A stretch of 64,000 nt of DNA. Source: Uranotaenia lowii. Taxonomy: Eukaryota > Arthropoda > Insecta > Diptera > Culicidae. The notes beneath the pieces are model-generated. The model searched no databases. It saw only the letters and a list, made by a program, of their open reading frames with translations, and was not told the DNA's origin. The stretch is taken from contig NC_073693.1 in NCBI RefSeq assembly GCF_029784155.1, positions 136,017,988 to 136,081,987 on the forward strand. The letters are read 5' to 3'. A program made the position numbers and the translations under genes. Shown here one piece after another: positions 1-11,409 of this stretch. The number at the start of each line of letters is the position of its first letter. The stretch's first letter is position 1.

Positions 1-2147
1 GAAGCAACCTGAGGTCGCGGCAGACTACGCGCAATCGATCGAAGCAGCGCTGCCGGCAGAGGGCGAGCTTGACGAAGCCCCTCTCGAGGACTGTTGGGAT
101 ACCATCAAAACAGCCATCAACAGTGCTGCGGAGAACGTCATCGGTTATGTGGAGCGATCTCGACGGAACGACTGGTTCGACGAGGAGTGTAGGAGGGTGA
201 TGGACGAAGAGAATGCCGCGCGGGCGGCAGTAGTGCAAAGAGGCACCCGTCGAAATGTGGAAAATCACCGACAGCGGAAGAGGCAGCGAGTTCGACTTTT
301 CCAGGAGAAAAAGCGCCGCCTGGAGGAGGAGGAGCTCGAGGAGCTGGAGCAGCTGCATCGTTCCCAAGAAACACGAAAGTTCTATCAGAAACTCAACGCA
401 TCCCGCAAAGGCTTCGTGCCGCAAGCCGAAATGTGCCGGGATAAGGACGGGGGTATCCTGACGGACAATCGTGAGGTGATCAAAAGGTGGAAGCAGCACT
501 TCGATGAACACCTGAACGGCGCACATGCAGGAGATCAAGACGGTGGGGGAAGGTACATCGCCGGCGTAGCCAACGACGAAGAGGAGCCACTCCCAACGAC
601 GAGTGAAGTTAAGGAAGCCATTCGCCAGCTGAATAGAAACAAGTCGGCTGGGAAGGATGGCATCGCAGCTGAACTCATCAAAATGGGCCCGGACAGGTTG
701 GCCGATTGCCTACACCGGTTGATAATCCGGATCTGGGACATAGAACAGCTACCGGAGGAGTGGAAGGAAGGGGTAATATGCCCCATCTACAAGAAGGGCG
801 ACAAATTGGACTGTGAGAACTACCGAGCGATCACTGTCCTCAATGCCGCCTACAAAGTGTTGTCCCGAATCCTACTCCGCCGCCTCACGCCACAAGCAAA
901 CAGATTCGTGGGAAGTCATCAGGCCGGCTTCATGGAGGGACGGTCTACGACGGACCAGATATTCACATTACGGCAAATCCTCCAAAAATGCCGTGAACAC
1001 CAAGTCCCTACGCATCATCTATTCATCGACTTCAAAGCCGCATACGACACGATCGACCGTAACGAGCTATGGAAAATCATGGACGAGAACGGCTTTTCCG
1101 AGAAGCTAATCAGACTGATCAAGGCGACGATGGATGGAACGCAGTGCTGTGTGCGGATTTCGGGTGAATTGTCGAGTTCATTCGAATCGCGCAGGGGGCT
1201 TCGACAAGGTGATGGTCTATCCTGCATGATGTTCAACGTGGCGCTAGAAGGTGTTATTCGACGAGCGGTGGGCGAAATGCGGGGCACGATTTTCAACAGA
1301 TCCAGTCAACTTATCTGCTTTGCCGATGACATTGATATAGTCGGCAGATCATCTGCGGCGGTGGAGGAGATCTACCGCAAACTGAAACGCGAAGCAGGAA
1401 GGATTGGGTTGATGATTAATACGTCCAAGACGAAGTACATGCTGGCCTGCGGATCCGAGACCGACCGAACCCGCTTGTCCAGTAATAACAAGGTCACGAT
1501 CGACGGCGACGAGCTGGAGATAGTCGAAGACTTTGTCTATCTCGGCTCACTGGTGACCGCAGACAATGACACCAGCCGTGAGATCCGGAGGCGAATTATC
1601 AGCGGAAGTCGTGCCTACTATGGACTCCACAAGCAACTGCGGTCGAGAAGACTTTGCCCTCGCACGAAGTGTAACCTGTATATGACGCTTATTAGACCGG
1701 TTGTTCTCTACGGGCACGAGACATGGATATTGCTCGAGGAGGACCTACGTACACTCGGGGTATTCGAGCGACGAGTGTTAAGAACCATCTTTGGCGGCGT
1801 ACAGGAGAACGGAGTGTGGAGGCGAAGGATGAACCACGAGCTCGCGCGACTCTACGGCGAACCCAGTATCCAGAAGGTGGTGAAAGCTGGCCGGATACGC
1901 TGGGCGGGACATGTTGCGAGAATGCCGGACGACTGTCCTGCAAAACAGGTGTTCGCTACGAATCCGGTAGGAACAAGACGAGCGGGGGCGCAACGAGCGA
2001 GGTGGTTAGACCAAGTGGAGCGTGATCTGGCGAACGTGGGGTGCCCGAGAAATTGGAGAACGGTTGCCATGGACCGAGTGAATTTTAGGAATTATGTTCG
2101 TCAAGTTATGTCGTGAGACGGAATACTATGTAAATAAAATAATAAAA
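1..2147 (+). mobile_element. RTE-type non-LTR retrotransposon (5' end outside window)
   Basis: Non-LTR element running in from the left edge. It ends in a very short 3' UTR and an A-rich tail (TAAATAAAATAATAAAA, about 2130-2146), which is the usual RTE ending. A 5'-truncated copy at 7026-7392 matches its last 365 bases with one visible difference, and a third, broken copy lies at 32697-36741. The family has therefore moved recently. The 5' target-site duplication lies outside the window. Confidence 0.9.
2..2116 (+). CDS. RTE-clade reverse transcriptase (partial, open at left edge)
   Basis: The reading frame is open from base 2 to a TGA at 2114-2116, so the protein continues upstream of the window and its endonuclease domain is not visible. 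A charged Glu/Arg linker (about residues 50-120) precedes the RT. RT motif A is LFIDFKAAYDTIDR, motif B is GLRQGDGLSCMMFN and motif C is FADDIDIV with both catalytic Asp. The C-terminal tail contains GRIRWAGHVARMPDD and an Arg-rich stretch typical of RTE/BovB-type proteins. The enzyme would copy element RNA at a nicked target. There is no internal stop in about 700 codons, so this could be a functional copy or the 3' part of one. The family call rests on motifs, not on a database search. Confidence 0.88.
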   Translation, partial: KQPEVAADYAQSIEAALPAEGELDEAPLEDCWDTIKTAINSAAENVIGYVERSRRNDWFDEECRRVMDEENAARAAVVQRGTRRNVENHRQRKRQRVRLFQEKKRRLEEEELEELEQLHRSQETRKFYQKLNASRKGFVPQAEMCRDKDGGILTDNREVIKRWKQHFDEHLNGAHAGDQDGGGRYIAGVANDEEEPLPTTSEVKEAIRQLNRNKSAGKDGIAAELIKMGPDRLADCLHRLIIRIWDIEQLPEEWKEGVICPIYKKGDKLDCENYRAITVLNAAYKVLSRILLRRLTPQANRFVGSHQAGFMEGRSTTDQIFTLRQILQKCREHQVPTHHLFIDFKAAYDTIDRNELWKIMDENGFSEKLIRLIKATMDGTQCCVRISGELSSSFESRRGLRQGDGLSCMMFNVALEGVIRRAVGEMRGTIFNRSSQLICFADDIDIVGRSSAAVEEIYRKLKREAGRIGLMINTSKTKYMLACGSETDRTRLSSNNKVTIDGDELEIVEDFVYLGSLVTADNDTSREIRRRIISGSRAYYGLHKQLRSRRLCPRTKCNLYMTLIRPVVLYGHETWILLEEDLRTLGVFERRVLRTIFGGVQENGVWRRRMNHELARLYGEPSIQKVVKAGRIRWAGHVARMPDDCPAKQVFATNPVGTRRAGAQRARWLDQVERDLANVGCPRNWRTVAMDRVNFRNYVRQVMS

Positions 2148-2185
2148 GAACTTGAATCACGGTTATTTGTGTTTGTTTATTAATT

Positions 2186-4286
2186 TATCGGCCTGATCGG
2201 TGAAAGTGATGTCATTTTTAGTACGAAAATTTCAAGATTATGAAAATTTATAGACGGATAAAGTTAGGATAAATATGATCAAAATGCTCTAAAAAATTCC
2301 TCTCGCCCATTTTCACCATCTTTCATTTCACCTAATTTTCTATCGGTCTATAAACTTTCATGATATTCAAATGTTTTTAGGGGAGATGAGGGCATAACAA
2401 GCACCCGAGGCATAATGAGAACTACGCTTTTCTACGAAAGTGCGTATTTTCTTAAATAAATTTTCATGAGAATTTGTTTCGTACTTCCTATTAGGATATA
2501 TTGACAGTTCTACACGAACACCACATTAACAGAAGGCCTCAGCCCTAACCTCAAACCATGGGAGAACAGAATCGATTTTTGAGAAGGGCGCACGATAAAC
2601 GCGATTTTCAGGTACTAAAATCGACAAATTCGCCCTGTGGAAAAGTGATACACAGATGTTCGTGTTTTGATTTTTTTTTGGGTGTTCAGAGCTGCCAAGT
2701 GCATTGATATTTGGAAAACGATGTTTATGCAATTAAAAGCATTGTTATTGAAAAACCTTTTCATGAGTACTGAGAACTTGCAACTTTCCCGTAGATTTAT
2801 ATTCGAATGGGAAATTAAACGCATCATTTATCTGAACGAAAGAACAACTTACTGTATCGCACATTTAAGCGAAGGAGCGAATTATGTGGATTTGTTTAAA
2901 ATAGTTCGAGCATGCAGGCGATTATTTTCAAATTCAACAAAGACGGGGCTTTCACTTAAGCTTGTTTGTAACAGTGAATGATTTTGAATTAGTTTAGAAG
3001 TTAGAAACAACTCTTTTTTATTCTACCGAGCAGTACATGAAAATATATTTCAGATGTTTTTCATTCACCATGAACATACATTAGCAAAAGATAGCATCTT
3101 CATCCACTTATGGACGCCAAGTAATGAATTCAAACGTTTAGCTGTTGATTGTTAAAAAATTTAATCAATTCAGAAATATTATAATTAGTTTAAAACAAGC
3201 AAATACTGATTTTAGTAACGCACCTAGCATCACTGGTGAGGCCGCCAGCAAATCAAAATTTGAGGTTATGGCTGAGGCCAATTCTTCGTCAATACTATCG
3301 TCCGTATATACCCTTATAGTATTAATTTTTCACAAAAAAAGGTATCTCCTTATCATCTTTACAGAGATATTTAAAAAAACTAGCTTGGTTCTCAAGTTAC
3401 GAAAATATTATAATTTTTGAGCACCACGAAATAAGCTCTTATGATCTTAAAGCAACTTTGATCTATAATGTACGCACTGCAACATGATGTACACATTGTT
3501 TCTCAATTTTTACCATCATAAAATTTTTGATTTTTCACTTTTATCAATTTTAAAACACGTTTTTACTTAAATTTGTTGACAAGGGGCATATAGAGCACCA
3601 TATTATCGAGGCATAATGAGCATTTTCTGCCGTAGAATCTAGCAGCGAATTAAAATTGATTTATAGCGCCACACCTTGACTAGTTTTCATCCGACAATTT
3701 AGCCTATTGGTAAGGTGTCGGAGAGGTAATCAAAAGACTAGAGTTAGATTTCTGTTCAAGGTGATTTTTTTACATTCACAATTCATGATCGATTTTTTTA
3801 TTGTTACATTATACGGCTAGTAGCATCATCCTCCGAACAAAGCACTTAATGTATGAGCGTGCGTGAATTGTTTGTATTCTACAAACCGACCTAGATTATT
3901 TTGTTATTGCTTTGTTTGATGAATCTACGACTAACCTGACTTCATCGAATTGAATTCGCTGCTAGATTCCCCGGCAAAAACGTACACCTTACTCTGATTA
4001 ATGGTGCTCATACTGCCTCAGGGGGGGTTCTCATTATGCCTCCACAGTGGCTGGTTTTCAGCTTTTGGCAAAATTTTTTAAAATGCATTTTTTAACGTTT
4101 TCATCTAGTTTTTCACGTTTCAGCCCGTTAGGGAATAGGCTTTTTAAGTGTCTTACACGATACAATAATGTAACCTCCATATTATAGCTATTTTCTATGG
4201 TTAAATAACCGTTTTCCTTAAGGTGGCCATTATGCCCCCATCTCCCCTACTCAAAAGGATATCACTTTCACCAATAAGGCTGAAAA
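2186..4286. mobile_element. Palindromic MITE, split by a later insertion
   Basis: The left arm (from 2186, TATCGGCCTGATCGGTGAAA) and the right arm (ending 4286) are inverted copies over about 80 bases. Both carry GGTGAAAGTGAT and TTTATAGAC. Possible 7-bp duplications ATTAATT flank it (2179-2185 and 4287-4293). The right arm is interrupted by the TIR element at 2380-4247. Without that insertion the MITE would be about 230 bp. A related left arm occurs at 42190-42300. Confidence 0.6.
2380..4247. mobile_element. TA-flanked TIR element, family 1
   Basis: The left end GGGGAGATGAGGGCATAA and the inverted right end GGGGAGATGGGGGCATAA are flanked by TA (2378-2379 and 4248-4249). Removing the element and one TA rebuilds the arm of the surrounding palindromic MITE, which proves the insertion point. 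The motif GGCATAATGAG recurs near 2411 and 3611, and inverted near 4029. No transposase ORF was seen. At 1868 bp it is about twice the length of its relatives at 6960, 23787 and 42368, so it may contain a further nested piece. A weak tRNA-like stretch lies at about 3700-3760. Confidence 0.7.
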
Positions 4287-4293
4287 ATTAATT

Positions 4294-6149
4294 AACAGAT
4301 ATGAACTTCATATCGCCATATCTTCAAACCAATGGTCAATCCTCAATTTTTTGAAGAATAAATCTATAAAAAGAGGAGCAATATGGCCAAAAACAGTCAA
4401 CAAATCTTTCCATGTCGATTTTGCTAAATTTGGATAAAGATTAAGGTCATCTGAATAAAGCTTTACTTTAAGTCTTGTTGAGTATGGGTTGAAATCTGTT
4501 TAAAGCTAAAAAAATCTAAATTTTTCTTGCTCCATGAGAACCTTTTTTGGAACATACTAGATATAAAAGATATGATGAAAACAAATAAATTAGATTAAGT
4601 CTCCCCATTCTTCCCTGCAAAAATCTGTTGTCTATACACTGAACGAATTTTTGTTTTCAAATTCTCAAAAATAATTGGAATCATTTTTTTTTTAATTTGC
4701 CAAACATTATTTTGGAATAACTTGATTTAAATTAGTTGGTGTAAAAAAAATAATTAAAAAAAACTATGTAAGACTACAAGCAGAAAAATAATCCATTGTG
4801 TTAATGGTGTTAATTCAGTGAAATTGTTACTAAAAATGCTTTAATAATTATAGACATTAAAAAAAATGAGTGAAATGGTGAAAATATTAATCACTCATCC
4901 CAATTATTTTGATAGTCGACAAGACTACGATGTTAGAAGTTCTGATATGAAATTGACTTTAACCTTTGTTTTTTTCAAATCACCAAACCATCAAGACCAG
5001 ATTAAGTTCATTATTTTGGTATAACAACACTTACCACCAGGAGAAAAAAAAAAACAAGCGAGAAATATCAAAACATCATTCCACGGGCGCAGGGAGGCGA
5101 GAATACATTATACCGCTGAAACGAGGCCAAATTCTTTTCAATTTGTATTCTGTCTCATTTGAATTAATTTTAATGCACGTTACAGCGGGCAACTGCTGCC
5201 CGCGCACTTCGTTCTATACAGACTGCGGAGGGATTGTAATCTACAAAGAGAAAGTGACGAACTATGAGAGGAAAAAATAAATAAATATAAGTCGGTATTC
5301 TGATGGATAAAAGCTAATTTTAAAGTTTCGAAATCATCCTATTCGATTTAAGCAGTGAACTTCAATAAGACATTTCCAATTGAATTAGGGATTTCGATGA
5401 CGAAACCTCTCTAAAAAAAATGATAGTATATTCTACATGGTTTTGATTCCACCATTCGTTTGAGTGCCTCTCTTTTCATCGTTTTGTGTTGATCATCATG
5501 GCAGTGGTCAATTCACGTGTCGCTTATGAGATGGCTTGGTTTAGTGCCAACATTCGTGCGGCACTGAACGATCGATATTTAGACAACATGATGGATATTA
5601 CTAATTTGGCATTCAGAAAAATAGATGACATATGTAGAACTTTTTGTTTTTTTTTTTCTTTTTTTTTTGGCTTAAAGCAATTGTTCCTTAATGTAGAATT
5701 CCTATTGTGCCGGCAAAAACGTTCGAATAGATGATTATCCAAAAAATCCTACATAAAACTCGTCTCAAAGTTTAGAATTCAATAATTCAAATAAGTTGAT
5801 GAAATTATAACGGCACTGCAACATGGAACTTTAAATGTATTCGAATAATTCATCTTAAAAGAAAGAGCTTCGACGTACTGTTTGGGAACCCTAGAGCATA
5901 GAATGAGTCGATCAACTTGTTAGCAAGAAATTGATTGCATACCCAAAGGCGCAAAACTAAAGGCGAAGAACGTTGATTTTTTGTTGTCGTTAGTTGTCAA
6001 TTGGTACCTATTTTTTGGTTTCGATAATTATTTTCGCTGTTAAGCAAAAATCGTGAAGATCAATTATGATTTAGAATCTTCATAAGATTACAATGTTAAG
6101 TAGGTGCTTTTAATGAAATATGAATATTGTTGGAATAATCTATTCCACT
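4294..6149. other. AT-rich intergenic DNA
   Basis: No gene or element with defined ends was found. A short open stretch near 5498-5640 (beginning MAVVNSRVAYEMAW) has protein-like composition but runs into a T-rich tract and has no supporting splice sites. It is left unannotated. Confidence 0.5.
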
Positions 6150-6391
6150 CTAATTTTCAATGTTCGGCACAAAAGCGCTAATCCGCTATTCGCTAGTTAG
6201 TTCGCTAAATTTTCGTTAGCTATTTAATTTTGCCACTAAGTTTTGATTGATCTAGCGAATTAAAAAGTTCCGCTATTTTTTGGTTCCGCTAATTGAAGAC
6301 CGCCAGCTCCAATATATTTGTATCAATCTCTTGAATTATAAGTGACAGAATAAACTATATAATTAATCAAGTTAAGGTGACATTGGGCATC

Positions 6392-6731
6392 TATTCTATT
6401 CTATTCTATTTTTATTTATTTAAAGAGGATTTTAACCTTCGTGGTCATTCACCCTCTGTATCGAAGAATTGGTTACATTGGTTCAATTTTTAAAGCTAAA
6501 TCTTTGATAATAAATTTAGACTTTGTAAAAATTTTACTAGCTTTTCTTCATTGACTGGATGCAAAGCTTCTTCTATCCTATGTCCAATGCCGCTGGATTG
6601 TCTATATATTGCATATGCTCTGCATTCTCCGATGATGTGTGAGACGGTGAGTGGTTCGTTACAAGTGCCGCAGGTTAGGATTCCTTTGGTGAAAAATTCG
6701 GCGTGGGTAATCGCTGTGTGACCGATACGCA
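6392..6731 (-). mobile_element. 5'-truncated LINE fragment (RT C-terminus)
   Basis: This insertion inside hAT copy A has a perfect 15-bp target duplication, GTGACATTGGGCATC (6377-6391 and 6732-6746). The tail is on the left as a (TATTC)n run. On the minus strand it encodes a C-terminal piece with RIGHTAITHAEFF followed by a Cys-rich CGTCNEPLTVSHIIGEC. This resembles the zinc-binding tail after the RT/RNase H part in I-, LOA- and R1-type LINEs. hAT copy B has the unoccupied site. Confidence 0.85.
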
Positions 6732-6959
6732 GTGACATTGGGCATCATTCTGATTGCTTAATTGGGTTAGTTGGTGGAATGTGTACTCGGGTTAGATAAA
6801 AGATTTATTTAGTGTCATTTTTTTCTCTTTTAGCACTTTTTTTCGCAACATTTACAGAAGAAGATAACAATAAAAGGTGTTAAACAATATAAAACTATTT
6901 TTAACATCCCTTCATCAACATTTGTTTTCAAATGGTTGAGATATTTACTTTTCACAATA

Positions 6960-8250
6960 GCGGAGAGGGAATGAGGATACTTGATCCCCGGGGATACTTG
7001 ATTCCTTAGCTATATCTCCAAACTGTTAAGAACCATCTTTGGCGGCGTACAGGAGAACGGAGTGTGGAGGCGAAGGATGAACCACGAGCTCGCGCGACTC
7101 TACGGCGAACCCAGTATCCAGAAGGTGGTGAAAGCTGGCCGGATACGCTGGGCGGGACATGTTGCGAGAATGCCGGACGACTGTCCTGCAAAACAGGTGT
7201 TCGCTACGAATCCGGTAGGCACAAGACGAGCGGGGGCGCAACGAGCGAGGTGGTTAGACCAAGTGGAGCGTGATCTGGCGAACGTGGGGTGCCCGAGAAA
7301 TTGGAGAACGGTTGCCATGGACCGAGTGAATTTTAGGAATTATGTTCGTCAAGTTATGTCGTGAGACGGAATACTATGTAAATAAAATAATAATCTCCAA
7401 ACTGGAATGTCGTACAATAAAAAAATGTGCCAAATGGAACAAAACAGCAATAATGGTTGAAGCTCAAAAAATTTTAACAAAATAAGTTTTTGGGTTATTG
7501 AACTTTGTTTGAAAAATTTCACAAAATGTGACTTGAAGATCTTTTTTCATCATTTTAAAATGTTCCTAACATGGAAATATTATAACAAAAATATTTATTC
7601 CAATACATCAATCTTTCGAGTGTAAAATGAACTTCTAAATACAATATTTTCAAAGCGATGGAAAACTCCCAACTTTTTTCAGAAAAAAGTTTTCTAAAAT
7701 GTTGATTTTGGGTACAATTGATCCCGGTATATTCTTCTTCTCAATGGATCGTGGTCATTGCTGATTACGAGATTACAAATATTTATCCAATAGTTAATAT
7801 TAATCCTCAATTATCTGAAGAAAAGGGCTAAAATAATTGATTTTTACTTGTTTATAAAAAATGGCGCCCGTAAGTATGCAATGTCATTAGGGTTGAGAAT
7901 AAGCTATAGAATTTTTTTTTCTGACAATTATAGATTGTGAAATGAGAACAAACATGACCAAAATAGTTAATTAACATTCTATCTTGGGGTTTTGTTTGAT
8001 TTTTTCCATGGATTAGGGCTTCCTAAATAAAAGAATCAAGTCTACCCTAACTTCGAAAATATCGCAATTTTTTTACTCCCACGAAAATGCTTCTAGTTCA
8101 TCTAGGGGTTCAAGTTTCGTTCTAGTTTTAGGAGCATAGAAACTTGAAGTTACACGCTGTCAGAAAATGTAAAAGAGTGCGAGTTACTAAATTTTTCCAA
8201 AAAGATATGGTGAAAATAAGAAAAGGGGATCAAGTATCCCCACTCTCCCC
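6960..8250. mobile_element. TA-flanked TIR element, family 2
   Basis: The left end carries GAGGATACTTGATCCCC, followed at once by a second copy, GGGGATACTTGATTCC. The inverted right end reads GGGGAGAGTGGGGATACTTG. TA flanks it at 6958-6959 and 8251-8252. The homologous site in hAT copy B (near 45555) has a single TA, so the insertion is directly demonstrated. Without the RTE fragment inside it the element is 912 bp. It has no coding capacity. Confidence 0.8.
7026..7392 (+). mobile_element. 5'-truncated RTE copy
   Basis: This is the last 367 bp of the same RTE family as at 1-2147, starting at the equivalent of position 1778. It is flanked by the perfect 12-bp duplication ATCTCCAAACTG (7014-7025 and 7393-7404). 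Only one base differs from the copy at the left edge (a to c near 7220), so the insertion is young. It carries the last 100 or so RT codons and the short tail. It lies inside the TA-flanked element at 6960-8250. Confidence 0.95.
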
Positions 8251-8746
8251 TACAGTTTTTAAGAGATTTTACAGATCATCATTAAATATAAAAACAAGAT
8301 AATATTAGCATTTTAGCCTTCGTTTAAAGTTCAATTAGACATTGTATAGGTATGTTTACGTTTGACAATGCTCCTGCAAGTTTGAAAAAGGGGAGAACAG
8401 CTTAAAGAATTTAAATGATGATAATGTAGAACGATTAAGTAATTCTTCGAGAATTCGTTTTTTTGAATAGTAGAACACAGAGAGTTGTTTAAACATTATT
8501 TATTCCCCCTTGAGAAGTTGGAAAAATCGCAGGGAGAGCGGCGTCACAAAAGAAGAATTTGATACTTGTTCCGGCCTTTATGTTGGTCAACAGTTAGCGA
8601 TAAGCGATAAGCGCTTCAGGCTCAAAGCGATAACTTTTTTCGGCACATTTAGCGTATTTTATTAGCGATCGCTAACTTTGCATGAGTTAGCGATCTAATT
8701 AGCAGCGCTATTTTTTCAGTTAGCGATACCGAACACTGCTAATTTT

Positions 8747-9200
8747 ATCAAATTCAAGTTTACCAGTATCTTTAGGAATATGATCGTTAATCAACTTTGT
8801 ATTCTAATATCTGCAATACACTTCAACTTTATAAAGCAAAATGATAATTATCAAACGACACAGTAAAAAACTGGTGTGACTGATCTTGATTTTTTTTTTG
8901 TATTTATCATAAATTTAAAAAAATCAAAGAGGTAACTATTTCCGTTACATACGACGTATGACAAACAGAAAAAATCACAAAAAAAAACATAAAAATCAAA
9001 ATACACTTAATTTTAAAATGAAAAAAGTTGCAAATTGATCATTTATCATTTTTTCAATGTTAAAATCCTTTAAAGTTTTTTAATGGTATAAAAAAAAGTT
9101 ATAATAAAACAAGATCTCGAATATTTTTGCTTTTTTTATACATTTGACTTGGAAAATAACAATTTTCTCTGTTAAGCAATATAAATCAAACATAACTTGT
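8747..9200. other. AT-rich spacer
   Basis: Low-complexity A/T runs. No gene or element ends were recognised. Confidence 0.5.
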
Positions 9201-9959
9201 TACCGTCGGAAGGTAACAATGCGTTAAATGTAGATGTTAATGGACCGATCCCATGTATATAAAATTAAATTAAGTTAGGGTAATTATTGTAATAGTTTTT
9301 ATAAGGCTCGATGTTTGATGATAGGGAAACATAAAATTGTCATTAGCTGTGTTGTCTGTTAGTTTAGGATTTGCGATAGGGTTCTATGTTCGATTATCAT
9401 CACGGAAGATTTCCGGTCTGGAGTGTCCCAAGAGCGCGATGCCCTAGGACACAACTACCAGAACGGTTACGTGATGTGAGCTGGCTTCCGTGGCTCGTGA
9501 GTATGATAATCGGACATAGGACTATGTCCATGGTCACCCTAACTGCCAGCATCCCTACCCCGTTCGTGCTATAATGGGCGACTTGAGTTTGACAACCAAC
9601 AAATTTCCGGGGCGAAATCTGGAAACGAAGTGGAGAGTTGGTTGTCGAGCTCTACAAGGAGTCAGTCGGGAGTGGATAGTGAATTGGAGCAGACGTGTTT
9701 GAAGTGGTCTGCACTTAAAGAAAAAAAAAACCGCGTGGTTGTGGGCTTGGAGAAGCCATCTTTTAAAGAACACCCAGTTCTGGCAATTTACCCTCGGAAA
9801 GGTTTGCTGGGCAATTCCGGAGAACTCAAATCAGGTGGCCTACAACATCTCCGAAAAGTTTGGTCAACCGACAAGTTGGAACTCTGGACATTTAATTACC
9901 GGAAGCCAAACCACGTGGTAACTATCCACTTAGCATTTCATCTGCTAATTGATCCGACG

Positions 9960-10400
9960 ACAACATCCATTGGCTGGAACAAATCCCGCTGGCAAGCTCC
10001 GGTTGGCAGCAATCCGTTGGCTTGATTGTATCCCGCTGGCACGCTCCGATTGGCCGCAATCTGTTGGTAAAGCCCCGCCTGCAAAGCTCCGATTGGCCGC
10101 AATCAAATCGACCCTGCTGGCACAGGTTCCGCTGGAACAAATCCCGCTGGCAAGCTCCGATTGGCCGCAATCCGTTGGTTTTATTGTACTCTGCTGGCAA
10201 GCTCCGATTGGCCGCAATCAAATCGACCCTGCTGGCACAGGTTCCGCTGGAACAAATCCCGCTGGCAAGCTCCGATTGGCCGCAATCCGTTGGTTTTATT
10301 GTACCCTGCTGGCAAGCTCCGATTGGCCGCAATCCGTTGGCTCGGTGTTACCTCGCCGTCAAAGCTCCGATTGGCCGCAATCAACTGGCTGGCTTCGACC
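9960..10400 (+). repeat. Minisatellite with a higher-order repeat
   Basis: The core GCTCCGATTGGCCGCAATC is repeated about eight times with variable spacers. Two adjacent copies of a roughly 116-bp higher-order unit start near 10083 and 10199. Frames stay open because the units lack stops, and no start or splice context supports a protein. Confidence 0.85.
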
Positions 10401-10401
10401 C

Positions 10402-10515
10402 CGCCGACACTGGTTCCGCTGGCACTGATTCCGCTGGCACTGGTTCCGCTGGCGCTGGTTCCGCTGGTACTGATTCCGCTGGCACTGGTTCCGCTGGCAC
10501 AGGTTCTGCTGGCAC
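10402..10515 (+). repeat. 15-bp tandem repeat
   Basis: About eight units of GGTTCCGCTGGCACT with small changes. They directly follow the previous minisatellite and share the CCGCTGGCA word with it, so the two arrays probably have a common origin. Confidence 0.9.
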
Positions 10516-10842
10516 GCATCTGCGGGCCCGAAGTCGCCGGTGTTGACCCGCTCTTACAACCTGCTGGCATCGACACATAGGCGACAATCCGGCAACTAGA
10601 CATCCAAGTGGAAGAAGGCAGACGGCTACCGCAACCACAAAGTATCAATTTCGGGGGTCCATCCAAGGATCGTCGAATGGCGCCCATCCGCTCCGGCAAT
10701 TGCGGTAAGCCACACTATTAAGCCTTCCAAGAACCAAGAAATCAAGTCGCCACCCATGCCCTCAAAATCATTTCAAGTTGCTGTATCGGCCGCATCGATT
10801 CCCTTCCCTTATAACCTTTGTTGTATGCCCGAATAAAAAAAT

Positions 10843-11145
10843 ACTGTTACCAAACAGTTACTATAATAGTAATATAATTATAAGGAATAGCGTAAAAAAA
10901 CTTTTAACAAACGATAACTGACATCGTAAAAAACATTCCACTAATTGTGAATTCCAAAACGACGGTCTGTGGAATATGGCGTTAAGTTATGTTACTGTTA
11001 AAAACTGTTAAGACACTTATATGGAAGAACTGCTCAGCAAACGGTTGAGATAACGTTGAAATACGCTTATGAATAACGTATTTTTTGCATCAAACTGTTT
11101 TAGTTACAGTTATTCTTAAAATTACATTGTAACTGAACATTTACA
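10843..11145. mobile_element. Possible MITE rich in GTTAC/GTAAC words
   Basis: The ends ACTGTTACCAAACAGTTAC and, inverted, ACTGTAAATGTTCAGTTAC are weakly matched. Many short inverted GTTA/TAAC words lie between. No clear target duplication was seen. Confidence 0.25.
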
Positions 11146-11349
11146 GTGATAGTCGCAAAACGATTCGATAGAACGTTCTTCCAACGCTATGCGTATTGTA
11201 TTCTGAATCGTAGGGGAAAGCAGCACGCACACCCACCCACTTTTTTCTTTAAGAGAAAAACAAACTCATTTTTAAATTTTATTATGATTGATTTAATTCA
11301 CTTGTATTATGCATTAGTATTATATTACGAGCTTCTTCACTAGGTCAAA

Positions 11350-11355
11350 TTTATT
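11350..11355 (-). terminator. Polyadenylation signal AATAAA
   Basis: AATAAA on the minus strand, 55 bases after the stop of the small spliced gene at 11410-11925. Confidence 0.5.
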
Positions 11356-11409
11356 AAATCAGGGGCGTAGCTGCTGGTCACTGCTGGATCCGAAAGTCGT
11401 ACGGGACAT

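Larger units (their letters stand above)
6158..8738. mobile_element. hAT-like non-autonomous element, copy A (with nested insertions)
   Basis: The terminal inverted repeat is CAATGTTCGGCA at the left and ends in ...CCGAACACTG at the right. It is flanked by the perfect 8-bp duplication CTAATTTT (6150-6157 and 8739-8746), as expected for hAT elements. The subterminal zones are packed with GCTAA/TTAGC repeats, a common arrangement for transposase binding. A second copy at 45146-46241 lacks the nested insertions and acts as an empty-site reference. No transposase is encoded. Confidence 0.85.
9201..10840 (+). other. GC-rich block, possibly remains of an LTR-element leader
   Basis: It begins TGTTACCGTCGG and is clearly richer in G+C than its surroundings. 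A GGGCGACTTGAG stretch near 9575 vaguely recalls a primer-binding site, and the start resembles that of the LTR proposed at 56714. No gag or pol was seen and no second LTR was found. The open frames through it look like by-products of the minisatellites. Its identity is uncertain. Confidence 0.25.

Noticed and set aside
5486..5734. Short frame beginning MAVVNSRVAYEMAW
   Set aside because: It runs into a T-rich tract and has no supporting context. Kept only as a note in the intergenic entry.
9949..10699. Several long overlapping open frames on both strands (Ala/Gly/Thr/Ser-rich repeats)
   Set aside because: They follow the minisatellite units in every frame, without start context, splice sites or a conserved domain.
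9201..10870. Full LTR retrotransposon with 3' LTR starting near 10846
   Set aside because: TGTTACC occurs at both places, but the following sequence does not match, so they are not a pair of LTRs.
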